From NCBI RefSeq assembly GCF_001571225.1, contig NZ_BCTJ01000029.1, positions 1 to 49,947 of the forward strand: 49,947 bases of DNA. The letters run 5' to 3'. Source of the DNA: Hydrogenophaga palleronii NBRC 102513 (GTDB taxonomy: Bacteria; Pseudomonadota; Gammaproteobacteria; Burkholderiales; Burkholderiaceae_C). The translations under genes and the position numbers were made by a program. Of the stretch, positions 25,162 to 33,156 are shown piece by piece; positions within the stretch are counted from its first letter, which is position 1, and the number at the start of each line of letters is the position of its first letter. The notes below the pieces were generated by a model that worked only from the letters and a program-made list of their open reading frames with translations, ran no database searches and had not been told where the DNA came from.

Positions 25162-25944
25162 TCAGGTGATGGACCTTCGGGAAGTGTGTCCACCGTCCAC
25201 GGTGAAGATCGCCCCCGACGTGTAGCTGGAGCAGTCTGATGCAAGAAACACGAAGAGTTCGGCGACTTCCTGCACGTTGGCAGGCCGCCCGAGCGGGTAG
25301 TTCACCAGCATCTGCGCGTTGCGATCTTCATCGGAACTGCCCGGCTTCGCCCGGTCCTTGAAAAGTTTCCAGATGCGCTCGGTGGCCACCAGGCCGGGGT
25401 TGACGCCAATCACGCGAATGCCGTCTCCGATGCTTTTCCCGCCGATGCAACGGGTGAATGCCATGAGGGCGGCATTGCCGGTGCAGCCGGCAACGTAGTC
25501 GAAGTCGGGATTCTCGCCACCGCTTCCGATGTTGTTCAGGATGACACCCGAGCCCCTGGCCTTCATCAGTGGATAGATTTCCCGCACGAGGTCGATGTAG
25601 CCGAAGACCTTCAACTGCCATCCCGCGCGCCAGCGGTCCTCGGTGACGCTCCAGAGGTCGCCACCCGGAATGCTGCCGGCGTTGTTGACCAGCACGTCTG
25701 CATCGCCACCGAAGGCAGCGACCCGCTGGATGGCACCGGGCTCGCTCATGTCGATCGGAAGAATCTCGGCCTGCATGCCATGCGACGCGGACACGGCTTG
25801 CGCAACGCGCCCGAGCTTGGCTTCGTTGCGTGCGACGAGCTTGAGCCGGCAGCCTTCTCGCGCGAAGGCCATGGCCAGGCCCTCTCCGATGCCCTGCGAG
25901 GCGCCGGTGATCAGCACCGTGCGGTTCTTCAAACCCAATTCCAT
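25162..25944 (-). CDS. SDR-family protein lacking the catalytic lysine
   Basis: A 260-residue SDR fold. TGASQGIG at 13-20, NNAG at 87-90, S141 and Y150 are present. The lysine four residues after the tyrosine is replaced by cysteine (Y150-V-A-G-C154, then TGNAAL). It may be a binding or altered-chemistry member of an atypical SDR branch. ATG at 25944 follows a GAGGAG site by a few bases; an ATG at 25962 overlaps the upstream gene and is less likely. It starts 10 nt after the acyl-CoA synthetase stop. Confidence 0.8.
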   Translation of the reverse strand: MELGLKNRTVLITGASQGIGEGLAMAFAREGCRLKLVARNEAKLGRVAQAVSASHGMQAEILPIDMSEPGAIQRVAAFGGDADVLVNNAGSIPGGDLWSVTEDRWRAGWQLKVFGYIDLVREIYPLMKARGSGVILNNIGSGGENPDFDYVAGCTGNAALMAFTRCIGGKSIGDGIRVIGVNPGLVATERIWKLFKDRAKPGSSDEDRNAQMLVNYPLGRPANVQEVAELFVFLASDCSSYTSGAIFTVDGGHTSRRSIT

Positions 25945-25954
25945 CACGTTCTCC

Positions 25955-27919
25955 TCAATCAATAGATTCGTTGGCGGCGTCGCGAATGCCGTCTAATGCC
26001 GCCGGGTTGGCCAGAGCCGTCAGGTCGCCCAGGGGGTTGCCGCAGTACGCGCTTCGGATCAGGCGGCGCATCGTCTTGGCGGTGCGGGTCTTCGGCAATT
26101 CCTGCACCACGTGCACCCGCGCCGGGCGGAAGGCCTTGCCGAGACGTTCGGCCACCCGAGCCTGCACGCCGAGCGACAGCTCAGCGTCGGTGGCGCCCTT
26201 CGCGGCGTTGGCCACCACGAAAACCACCAGCTTCTCTCCCTTTAACGGATCGGCCACCCCGATCGCGGCGGCGTCGTCGACGCCGGGCATCTCGAGCATC
26301 ACCGCTTCCACCTCGGCCGGTCCCACCCGCTTTCCAGCGAGCTTGAGCGTGTCGTCGGACCGGCCCAGCATGAAGAACGAACCATTCGCGTGGCGCTGCG
26401 CGAGGTCACCGTGAACCCAGATGCCAGGGATCGCGCTCCAGTAGGTTTGCAGGTACCGCTCATCGTCTTCCCAGAAGGAGCGCGTCATCCCCACGAAGGG
26501 CCGACGCACCACGAGTTCACCCGCGCGCTCCATGACGGCGTTGCCCTGCGCATCCACCACATCGACCTCGATGCCGGGCGAGCGGGAATTGAACCCACCG
26601 GGGGTGATCGGTTTGACGACGACGCTCGCCAGCAGTGCGCCCGACACCTCGGTGCCGCCGGTGTAGTTGATCACCGGGCAGGTGCCGTCGCCAAAATGCT
26701 GTTGAAACCAGTCGAAGTGCTCGGGATCGATGGTTTCGCCCGCCGTGATCAGCAGCTTCAGTGAAGACAGGTCTCCCGCCAGCGACAAGGGCGCATGGGA
26801 CGCGAGTCCGCGGATGAGCGTGGGCGACGAACCGTAGTGGGTGACGCGGTGACGCGCCACCACCCGGGACATGCGCGACCAATCGGGGAAGTCCGGCGCC
26901 CCGTCGTAGCAGACCAGCGTGGCCCCCCGGATCAGTGCGCTGGTCATCACCAGGGTGCCTGCGATCCAGCCCATGTCGGCGGGCCAGCAGAACACGTCGC
27001 CCGGCCCCGTGTCGAAATGCACGGCCGCATCGTGGGCGATCTTCAGCGGAAAGCCGCCGTGGGTGTGCACCGCGCCCTTGGGCTTGCCCGTGGTGCCCGA
27101 GGTGTAGATGACCATGAAGGGGTCGTCCGGGGCCATGCTCTCGGGCTCACGCAGGGGCCGAGCATTGCGCGCGACCTCGTCCCAGTCGTGCTGCGCAGAT
27201 CCGGTCGAGGGTGTCGCGTGGGGTCCCTTCCAGAGGGTGAAGGCGAAGGCCTCCAGGTCCGCGGTCGCCGCCCGCACCGCTGCCGTCTTGTCGATCCACT
27301 GGCCGCGCCGGTGGAACCCGGTGGTGCTGATCAGTCCACGCGCCTTGCAACCCGCGAGCCGGGAGCCGATGGCCTCGGCGCCAAAGCCGCTGAAGAGCGG
27401 AACCACGATCGCGCCCAGCCAGGACAGGGCGAGCACGGCGACGCAGGCCTCGATACCGCTTTCCATCAGAAGCCCCACACGATCCCCGCGGGCCACGCCC
27501 AGGCCGCGCAGTCCTGCCGCGAAGGTGGCCACCTGCCGCAGCAGTCCTGCGCGGTCGATCGACTCCGTCGTGCCGTTCTCGCGCTCGGCGATCACGGCGA
27601 GGCAGGAGCCGCCTTGGTCGCGGTCGGCCCATGCAAAGACGGAACTCACCCAGTTCAGGCGCCGGCCTGGAAACCAGTTGGGAAACGGTGCACCGCGCGC
27701 CTCGTCCAGGTAGATGGCGCCGGGCCGCTCCCAGACGATGTCACAGTACCGCAGTACCACTTCCCAATAATCGCCGGGACGTTCGACCGACAGGGCGTAC
27801 AGCTCGTCGAAGCTGGCCGTGTCCATCAGCCGCATGATCTGTGCGGCATGGGATCGGTCGAGATCCCGGGCGCGTGGCTCCCAGCAGGACGGCGCACCCG
27901 TTGGATGCGTCGATGGCAT
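25955..27919 (-). CDS. AMP-forming acyl-CoA synthetase (acetyl-/acetoacetyl-CoA synthetase-like)
   Basis: A 654-residue ANL ligase of the large Acs-like type with its extra N-terminal cap (DYWEVVLRYCDIVWERP). The P-loop is YTSGTTGKPKG, the A5 region is NYTGGTEVSG, the hinge is WVHGDLAQ and the A10 lysine lies in TRTAKTMRR. The substrate is a short to medium carboxylic acid. It starts 2 nt after the IclR gene stops and ends 10 nt before the SDR start, a very tight operon junction. Confidence 0.85.
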   Translation of the reverse strand: MPSTHPTGAPSCWEPRARDLDRSHAAQIMRLMDTASFDELYALSVERPGDYWEVVLRYCDIVWERPGAIYLDEARGAPFPNWFPGRRLNWVSSVFAWADRDQGGSCLAVIAERENGTTESIDRAGLLRQVATFAAGLRGLGVARGDRVGLLMESGIEACVAVLALSWLGAIVVPLFSGFGAEAIGSRLAGCKARGLISTTGFHRRGQWIDKTAAVRAATADLEAFAFTLWKGPHATPSTGSAQHDWDEVARNARPLREPESMAPDDPFMVIYTSGTTGKPKGAVHTHGGFPLKIAHDAAVHFDTGPGDVFCWPADMGWIAGTLVMTSALIRGATLVCYDGAPDFPDWSRMSRVVARHRVTHYGSSPTLIRGLASHAPLSLAGDLSSLKLLITAGETIDPEHFDWFQQHFGDGTCPVINYTGGTEVSGALLASVVVKPITPGGFNSRSPGIEVDVVDAQGNAVMERAGELVVRRPFVGMTRSFWEDDERYLQTYWSAIPGIWVHGDLAQRHANGSFFMLGRSDDTLKLAGKRVGPAEVEAVMLEMPGVDDAAAIGVADPLKGEKLVVFVVANAAKGATDAELSLGVQARVAERLGKAFRPARVHVVQELPKTRTAKTMRRLIRSAYCGNPLGDLTALANPAALDGIRDAANESID

Positions 27920-27921
27920 GT

Positions 27922-28746
27922 TCAGGTCTCTCCCGGTTCGTGTTTGGCGGCTCCGCCCAGACCCTGGCAGGCTTGCTTTAACGCGGCCGCGGCCTCGATG
28001 AGCGCCCGCGCGAGAACCTGCCGAATGTGAGTGAGATCGGGGGCCACCGACACGGCGCCGAAGCTCAGCCCCATGACGGTGGACGCCGCACCGATCTCCA
28101 CCACGGTGGCGACGCCGAATGCGTCGCGCTGGTATTCCCCCAGCGCGGTGCAGTAGTGCCCGGACTGGAACTCCTGGAACGCGCGCGCCAGAGCCATGTC
28201 AAGGGCCTTGGCATCTGCCGCCCGCGACAGGAGGTTGCGGGTGTAGCGCTCGCGCGTGTCCAGGTCTTGCGCGCTCAGCCAGGCGCGCCCGATCGAGGTG
28301 AGTCCTATCGGCACCATGCTGCCGATTCCGTGTCGCAGCGTGGCGCTGCGACAGCTGTTGCAGCACTGCAGGTACAGCATGTCCAACTGGTTCGGAATGG
28401 CAAGCGCCACCGAGACGTCATGCGCATCGGCGAACGCCTGCATGATCGGTCGCGCGGCCTGCTCCAAGGGGCTGGCGCAGAGGAAGGCCTGTCCCAGCAG
28501 ATGGCTTTTGCGGCCGATCTGGAAGCGAAGCTGGTCGGCCGAGCGGTCAAGGTAACCCATCGCCACCAGCGAATGCGTGATGCGCGACACGGATGCTTTG
28601 GAGAACCCCGTGCGCAGTGCCAACTCGGCATTGGACAGCGGTTTCGAATCGGCGCGAAAGGCGACCAGCAGCTTCAGGGCCCGTTCCAGGGTCTGCGTTG
28701 CCTCCGGTGCTTCGCCGTGCTCCCTTTGACCACCACGAGCCTGCAT
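27922..28746 (-). CDS. IclR-family regulator (first of a tandem pair)
   Basis: A 274-residue IclR protein. The winged helix is at about residues 20-75 (ELALRTGFSKASVSRITHSLV) and the effector domain follows. It lies between the other IclR gene (1 nt gap, TGAAATG) and the synthetase gene (2 nt gap). It is therefore embedded inside the catabolic operon rather than divergent, so its level rises with the enzymes it presumably controls. Confidence 0.83.
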   Translation of the reverse strand: MQARGGQREHGEAPEATQTLERALKLLVAFRADSKPLSNAELALRTGFSKASVSRITHSLVAMGYLDRSADQLRFQIGRKSHLLGQAFLCASPLEQAARPIMQAFADAHDVSVALAIPNQLDMLYLQCCNSCRSATLRHGIGSMVPIGLTSIGRAWLSAQDLDTRERYTRNLLSRAADAKALDMALARAFQEFQSGHYCTALGEYQRDAFGVATVVEIGAASTVMGLSFGAVSVAPDLTHIRQVLARALIEAAAALKQACQGLGGAAKHEPGET

Positions 28747-28747
28747 T

Positions 28748-29560
28748 TCAGTGGGCCTCGGGACAGGCGGCTGAGCCGAGCTGGAGGATGTCCGCCACCG
28801 CTTTCAGCCGCGGCCCAACGGTTTCACTCAGGTGGGCGCGCGTGAGCGAGGCCTTCGGGCCGGCGCATGCCAGTGCCATGGCCGGCCCATGCGCGATCTG
28901 CAATGGCGCAGCCACGACAGCGATGTCGGACGCCCATTCACCGATGGAGATGCAGAAGCCGTGCTGCTCGACCTCCCGCGTCGAGCGGGTCAAACGGCTC
29001 AGGAGAAAGGGCCAATGCCGTTGCTCGCGGTCTCGCAGATGCGACATGAGGTAGGTGCGTTCACGCTCGGGTAGGCCCGCCAGAAGTGCCCATCCGATGG
29101 GGCAGGAGGAGATGGGCAGGCGGGACTTGGCACTCAGGCCCAGCGTCAAGGCGGTGGTGGCGCCATGGCAATTCACCTGCATGACCAGATCCAGCAGGTC
29201 TCGGCTGACGAGCGAGACGAAAGTCTGCGTGCTGTCGGCCAACTGCTGCAACTGCGCCCGCGCGAAGCCTGCGGCTTCGCAACTCCCCACCGCGCTGTAG
29301 CCCAGGGCCAGGACCGCGGGCGCGAGGCCGTACTTGCGCAGGCCCGGACGGTACTCCAGGTAGCCCAGCGCTGCCAGCGCACGGGTGAGGCGTGGTACCG
29401 TGGCCTTGGGAATGCCAGTAATCGCCGCCAGTTCTTCGTTGCCGAGCCATTGCACCGCGCCGATGAAAGCTTCGAGGATCGAGAAGCCACGGCACACCGG
29501 CTCGATGAGGCGCCCTGTATCGTTCGACAAGAATGCCGGGGTGTCGTCGCGCGGCCGCAT
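28748..29560 (-). CDS. IclR-family regulator (second of a tandem pair)
   Basis: A 270-residue IclR protein with winged helix (EELAAITGIPKATVPRLTRAL) and effector domain (SRLPISSCPIGWALLAG). The frame is open much further upstream, to 30052, through the CoA-transferase gene in another frame. I chose the ATG at 29560 on domain length. An ATG at 29650 is possible, and neither has a clear ribosome site. About 200 bp separate it from the CoA-transferase gene on the same strand. It is diverged in sequence from the other IclR gene, so this is not a recent duplication. Confidence 0.78.
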   Translation of the reverse strand: MRPRDDTPAFLSNDTGRLIEPVCRGFSILEAFIGAVQWLGNEELAAITGIPKATVPRLTRALAALGYLEYRPGLRKYGLAPAVLALGYSAVGSCEAAGFARAQLQQLADSTQTFVSLVSRDLLDLVMQVNCHGATTALTLGLSAKSRLPISSCPIGWALLAGLPERERTYLMSHLRDREQRHWPFLLSRLTRSTREVEQHGFCISIGEWASDIAVVAAPLQIAHGPAMALACAGPKASLTRAHLSETVGPRLKAVADILQLGSAACPEAH

Positions 29561-29760
29561 TACCAGTCGGACGGCAGGAGCCGAGGCCCGTTTAATGGCC
29601 GGTCGGCGGGGCGCTGCATCGGATGTTGCCCGGCATTGGCCTTCTATCATGGTGTAGCGCTGCGCGCGCTCTTTCCATGCAACGGGATTCGCGTCGGAGG
29701 TTCCGGTCAGCGGACCCAACCAGGACATGTGTTCGAGCATGGCGTTCACCGTGGTGCCAT

Positions 29761-30954
29761 TCAAGCCCGGGCGCGCCGAGGCCCGGTTACGGTGTCGTCC
29801 GGCGACGCCGGGGCGGCCGCCAGTTCTTTGAGCACCGTGTCGGTGTCTTCGCCCAGTTGTGCCAGTCTGGCACGCGCTTGCACCCGTGCGGCCGAGAGCT
29901 TGTAGGGTGCGTTGACTACGCGAAAGGAACCACCGGCGCAGCTCAGCGTCTGCAGCGTGCCGCGCGAGAGAGTGTGGACGTCGTCCATCGCCTGCGCGAC
30001 GGTCTTGTATCGTGAGACTGGAACCCCGGCGGCCATCAATGCGTCCTCGCATTCGGCCGCGGTGCGCAGGCGCGTCCAGGCTTCCACTTCCGCGTACAGG
30101 GCCGGTCGGTTGTTCACCTTGGCTGACGCGGTTGCGAAACGCGGATCGGTCTTCAACTCCGGCCGGCCGATTACGTCGAACAGCGCCGTTCCGTTGCGTT
30201 CGGTGACAGCCGCGACCATGACGTACCCGTCGCTGGCTTTGACGGGTTCGAAGCCAACATAAGGAAAGGCGGTCGGCGTCTGGGCCTCCTGCCCCTCCCG
30301 CACCAGCATGGCGAGAACGGCATCGAACAGCGCGACATCTACGTGCTGGCCCAAGCCTGTGCGTTCGCGGTCGAAAAGTGCCAGGTGGATGGCGCTGGCG
30401 GCATGGATGCCCGCCAGCACGTCAGCAAGCATGATTCCGCTGGTCGCGGGCCGCTGCACGGCCTGGAAGCGCATGCTGGCATCGTCATAGCCGCAGGCGG
30501 CGTGAATGACAGGCGCATAGGCCGGCACGCCCGATTTCGGGCCTTGTTGTCCATAGCCGGAAATCGAGCAGTAGATCAATCGCGGATTGGCAGCCCTGAG
30601 TTTCTCGTGGCCCAGACCAAGCCGCTCCATGACACCGGGGCGGAAGTTCTCGACGACTACATCGGCCGTGGCGGCCAGTTGCTGCGCCGCCAGCTTGTCC
30701 TCCGGGCGGGCCAGGTCGAGAACGATGCTGCGCTTGCCGCAATTGAGCGCACCAAAGTAGGTGCTGAAGTTGCCCAACAGAGGTTCCTGCTGGCGCATGA
30801 CGTCGCCACCCGGTGGCTCCACTTTGATGACATCCGCACCGGCGTCCGCTAGGGCTCGCGTGCACAGGGGCCCCGACATGACAAAAGTGAAGTCCAGCAC
30901 GCGGATGTTTTTGAGTGCGTCGTGCTGTGCTGGCGGCGATGAGGTGACGGGCAT
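29761..30954 (-). CDS. Class III CoA transferase (CaiB/BaiF family)
   Basis: A 397-residue CoA transferase with RVLDFTFVMSGPLCTRALAD at the N-terminus, NCGKRSIVLDL, VENFRPGVMERLG, the glycine loop ISGYGQQGP and D178 (LADVLAG) as the likely catalytic aspartate. Extra in-frame codons up to 31053 are ignored because the family starts near MPVTSS. First gene of the minus operon, divergent from the SDR at 31211, with two TGGT-N3-ACCA palindromes between. Confidence 0.86.
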   Translation of the reverse strand: MPVTSSPPAQHDALKNIRVLDFTFVMSGPLCTRALADAGADVIKVEPPGGDVMRQQEPLLGNFSTYFGALNCGKRSIVLDLARPEDKLAAQQLAATADVVVENFRPGVMERLGLGHEKLRAANPRLIYCSISGYGQQGPKSGVPAYAPVIHAACGYDDASMRFQAVQRPATSGIMLADVLAGIHAASAIHLALFDRERTGLGQHVDVALFDAVLAMLVREGQEAQTPTAFPYVGFEPVKASDGYVMVAAVTERNGTALFDVIGRPELKTDPRFATASAKVNNRPALYAEVEAWTRLRTAAECEDALMAAGVPVSRYKTVAQAMDDVHTLSRGTLQTLSCAGGSFRVVNAPYKLSAARVQARARLAQLGEDTDTVLKELAAAPASPDDTVTGPRRARA

Positions 30955-31033
30955 TCGATGGGGCTCCAGGTTCAGGTTTGCATGGCGTGCGCCCGAAAGC
31001 CCTGGGGGCTGTTCATGTTGGCGTATGGTGCGA

Positions 31034-31044
31034 TGGTAATACCA
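31034..31044. promoter_or_regulatory. TGGT-N3-ACCA operator-like palindrome (copy 1)
   Basis: TGGTAATACCA, 80 bp upstream of the CoA-transferase ATG in the divergent region. The same 11 bases recur at 31143. TGGT-N3-ACCA is the core of FadR-subfamily GntR sites. Confidence 0.55.
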
Positions 31045-31137
31045 ACATCCCAATCATCGAGGCATTTTCCAACTAGGTACTTTCCCGAGCCCACGACGGC
31101 GCTCGATTTCCTAGGGCAACTACTTATATTTTTTCTG

Positions 31138-31158
31138 TCCGATGGTAATACCATCGGA
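31138..31158. promoter_or_regulatory. TGGT-N3-ACCA operator-like palindrome (copy 2)
   Basis: Arms TCCGATGGTA (31138-31147) and TACCATCGGA (31149-31158) around a single A, a perfect 10-bp inverted repeat. It ends 52 bp before the SDR ATG. The core is identical to copy 1 and shares TGGT/ACCA with the palindrome at 21208. No GntR gene is adjacent, so the regulator at 20219-21013 is the obvious candidate. Confidence 0.65.
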
Positions 31159-31210
31159 GTTACGAATGTGAAGACTCTTGCCTTTTCATGGCTCTTTCAG
31201 AAAGGAATGC

Positions 31211-31960
31211 ATGGACCTCGGTATCGAAGGAAAAACGGCCATCGTGACCGGCTCGGCCCGGGGACTGGGCCGGGCCATCGCACGCCGCCTCGCGCTGGAG
31301 GGCGCGCATGTGGTCATCAGCGACATCGATGAGGCGAAGGCAAACGAGACGGCCAGCGAACTCAAGGCGATGGGACTGTCAGCTCACCCCGTCGTGACCG
31401 ACGTCACCCGAGCCGCCGATGTGCAGCACCTTGTCGACGAGACCATCGGCATCTTCGGCGGTGTCCACATTCTGGTAAACAACGCTGGCATCCCGCGAGA
31501 TCGGTATCTGGTGGAGATGACCGAGGACGACTGGGACGTCGTGATGAATGTGAACCTAAAGGGCGCCTTCCTGATGGCTCGCGCGGTCATGCCCAGGATG
31601 ATCGAGCAGCGATGGGGGCGCGTGATCCAGATCAGTTCGCGCGCCCACTTCGGCAACCCCACCCAAGCCAACTATGCAGCGGCCAAGGCAGGCCTCATTG
31701 GTATGTCGAAGGCACTTGCTCAGGAAGAGGGGCGTTACGGCGTGACCGTGAATTGCGTGGCGCCGGGCTTCATGCAGACAGAAATGGTCGAGGCCCTGCC
31801 GACCTACGAGGCCATCCGCGACAAGGCCGTGCGGTTGCAACCGCTCAAGCGGGTGGGCCAACCCGACGACGTGGCCCATGCCGTGAGCTTTCTCGCGTCG
31901 GAATGTGCCAGTTTCATCAGCGGGGAGGTGCTGCATGTCACCGGCGGCCGCTTCGGTTGA
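31211..31960 (+). CDS. SDR-family oxidoreductase (FabG-like)
   Basis: A 249-residue classical SDR with complete motifs: TGSARGLG at 13-20, NNAG at 90-93, S142/S143 and Y155-x3-K159, plus the C-terminal ASFISGEVLHVTGG. D38 after the second strand suggests NAD. It probably oxidises a 3-hydroxyacyl-CoA or similar. ATG at 31211 follows an AAAGGA site; ATG at 31207 is out of frame. First gene of a plus cluster with a Bug receptor and an acyl-CoA dehydrogenase. Confidence 0.85.
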   Translation: MDLGIEGKTAIVTGSARGLGRAIARRLALEGAHVVISDIDEAKANETASELKAMGLSAHPVVTDVTRAADVQHLVDETIGIFGGVHILVNNAGIPRDRYLVEMTEDDWDVVMNVNLKGAFLMARAVMPRMIEQRWGRVIQISSRAHFGNPTQANYAAAKAGLIGMSKALAQEEGRYGVTVNCVAPGFMQTEMVEALPTYEAIRDKAVRLQPLKRVGQPDDVAHAVSFLASECASFISGEVLHVTGGRFG

Positions 31961-31992
31961 GGGGCGTCGCGCCCCGCCCCGGGAGACGCCCC
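31961..31992 (+). terminator. GC-rich hairpin after the SDR gene
   Basis: Arms GGGGCGTC (31961-31968) and GACGCCCC (31985-31992) directly follow the stop codon. A 12-bp palindrome CCCCGGCCGGGG follows at 32000-32011. The tail is TAAAAA rather than a T-run, so termination may be partial. Confidence 0.45.
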
Positions 31993-32118
31993 TAAAAACC
32001 CCCGGCCGGGGCCGACATGGCCACCACCGAAACACCAAAACCCATCGATACAGCGCTCACTTCGGGCAGCACTGAACGCGGTCCGATGCCCTTTCAACCA
32101 CCACATCCTGGAGCACCT

Positions 32119-33105
32119 ATGAATCTCTTTTCGCTTGCATCTCGCCGCCTGCGCGCGGCCGCCTGGCTGGCCTCGGGGCTGGCTCTCGCGGGCTTGCACG
32201 CAACCGGCGCCGCCGCGGAGTACCCCGCCAAGCCCATCTCGGTCGTCGTGCCGCTTGCTCCGGGCGGGATGGGGGACGCCATGGCGCGGATCGTCGCGGA
32301 AGCCCTGCAGCCCATGGGTCAGCCCATCGTCGTCGAATTCAAACCGGGTGCCTCGACGATGATCGCGACCCAGTACGTAGCCAGGGCGCCCGCCGACGGC
32401 TACACCCTGCTGCTGACGTACACCCCTTTCATCATGAATCCCTTGCTGTACCCGAAGCCCCGGTACGACGCGATCAAGAGCTTCGTGCCGGTCGCGCAAC
32501 TAACGAACAACGAGGTGGTCTTCATCGCCAGTGCGGGCACGGGCATCGAGTCGTGGGCCGACTACGTGAAGTACGCGAAGTCCGGCCCGGGGGCACTCTC
32601 CTTCGGCACCACCGGCAGCGGCTCGCTCACGCACGTCTACAGCAAGATCCTCGAGGAACACCTGGGCGTCACCCTGCTGGGCGTGCCCTACAAGGGCGAG
32701 ACGCCCACGATCAACGACATCATGGGTGGCAGCCTCGCGTCGACGACCATTTCCAAGGGCACGTACCGCTCTCTCGTCTCGCTGGGCAAGTTCCGAGCCG
32801 TGGCGGTGGCCGGTGACCAGCGCATGCCGGATGCACCGAACATCCCGACGCTCAAGGAACTGGGTGTTCCCTCGCTCATGAGCTGGTTCGGCGTGTTCGC
32901 GCCCGCAGGCACGCCGCCGGACGTGGTGGCCAAGCTGGTCACCCACCTCAACCGGGCGCTGCGCGACCCGGCCGTGAAGGCCCGCATCGACAAACTCGGT
33001 GCCAGCACGGTCGAGAGCTCCTCGGAATTGTTCACCCAGAAGCTGGAGCAGGAAAACCGCTTCTGGAAAGAGGCCGTGACCAAGTACCGCATCACGGCCG
33101 ATTGA
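32119..33105 (+). CDS. Bug-type TTT substrate-binding protein
   Basis: A 328-residue periplasmic receptor of the tripartite tricarboxylate transporter family. The signal peptide (LRAAAWLASGLALAGLHATG then AAAE) is followed by YPAKPISVVVPLAPGGMGD, EFKPGASTMIATQYV, PADGYTLLLTYT, GTTGSGSLTHV and FAPAGTPP. The frame is open from 32017, but the ATG at 32119 gives the signal peptide. It is a distant paralogue of the receptor at 17783. No TctA or TctB membrane genes occur in the window. Confidence 0.88.
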   Translation: MNLFSLASRRLRAAAWLASGLALAGLHATGAAAEYPAKPISVVVPLAPGGMGDAMARIVAEALQPMGQPIVVEFKPGASTMIATQYVARAPADGYTLLLTYTPFIMNPLLYPKPRYDAIKSFVPVAQLTNNEVVFIASAGTGIESWADYVKYAKSGPGALSFGTTGSGSLTHVYSKILEEHLGVTLLGVPYKGETPTINDIMGGSLASTTISKGTYRSLVSLGKFRAVAVAGDQRMPDAPNIPTLKELGVPSLMSWFGVFAPAGTPPDVVAKLVTHLNRALRDPAVKARIDKLGASTVESSSELFTQKLEQENRFWKEAVTKYRITAD

Positions 33106-33156
33106 GCGGCATGAGGCCCGCCGCATTCTTCCTCTCCCATCCTAGAACCTGATTCC

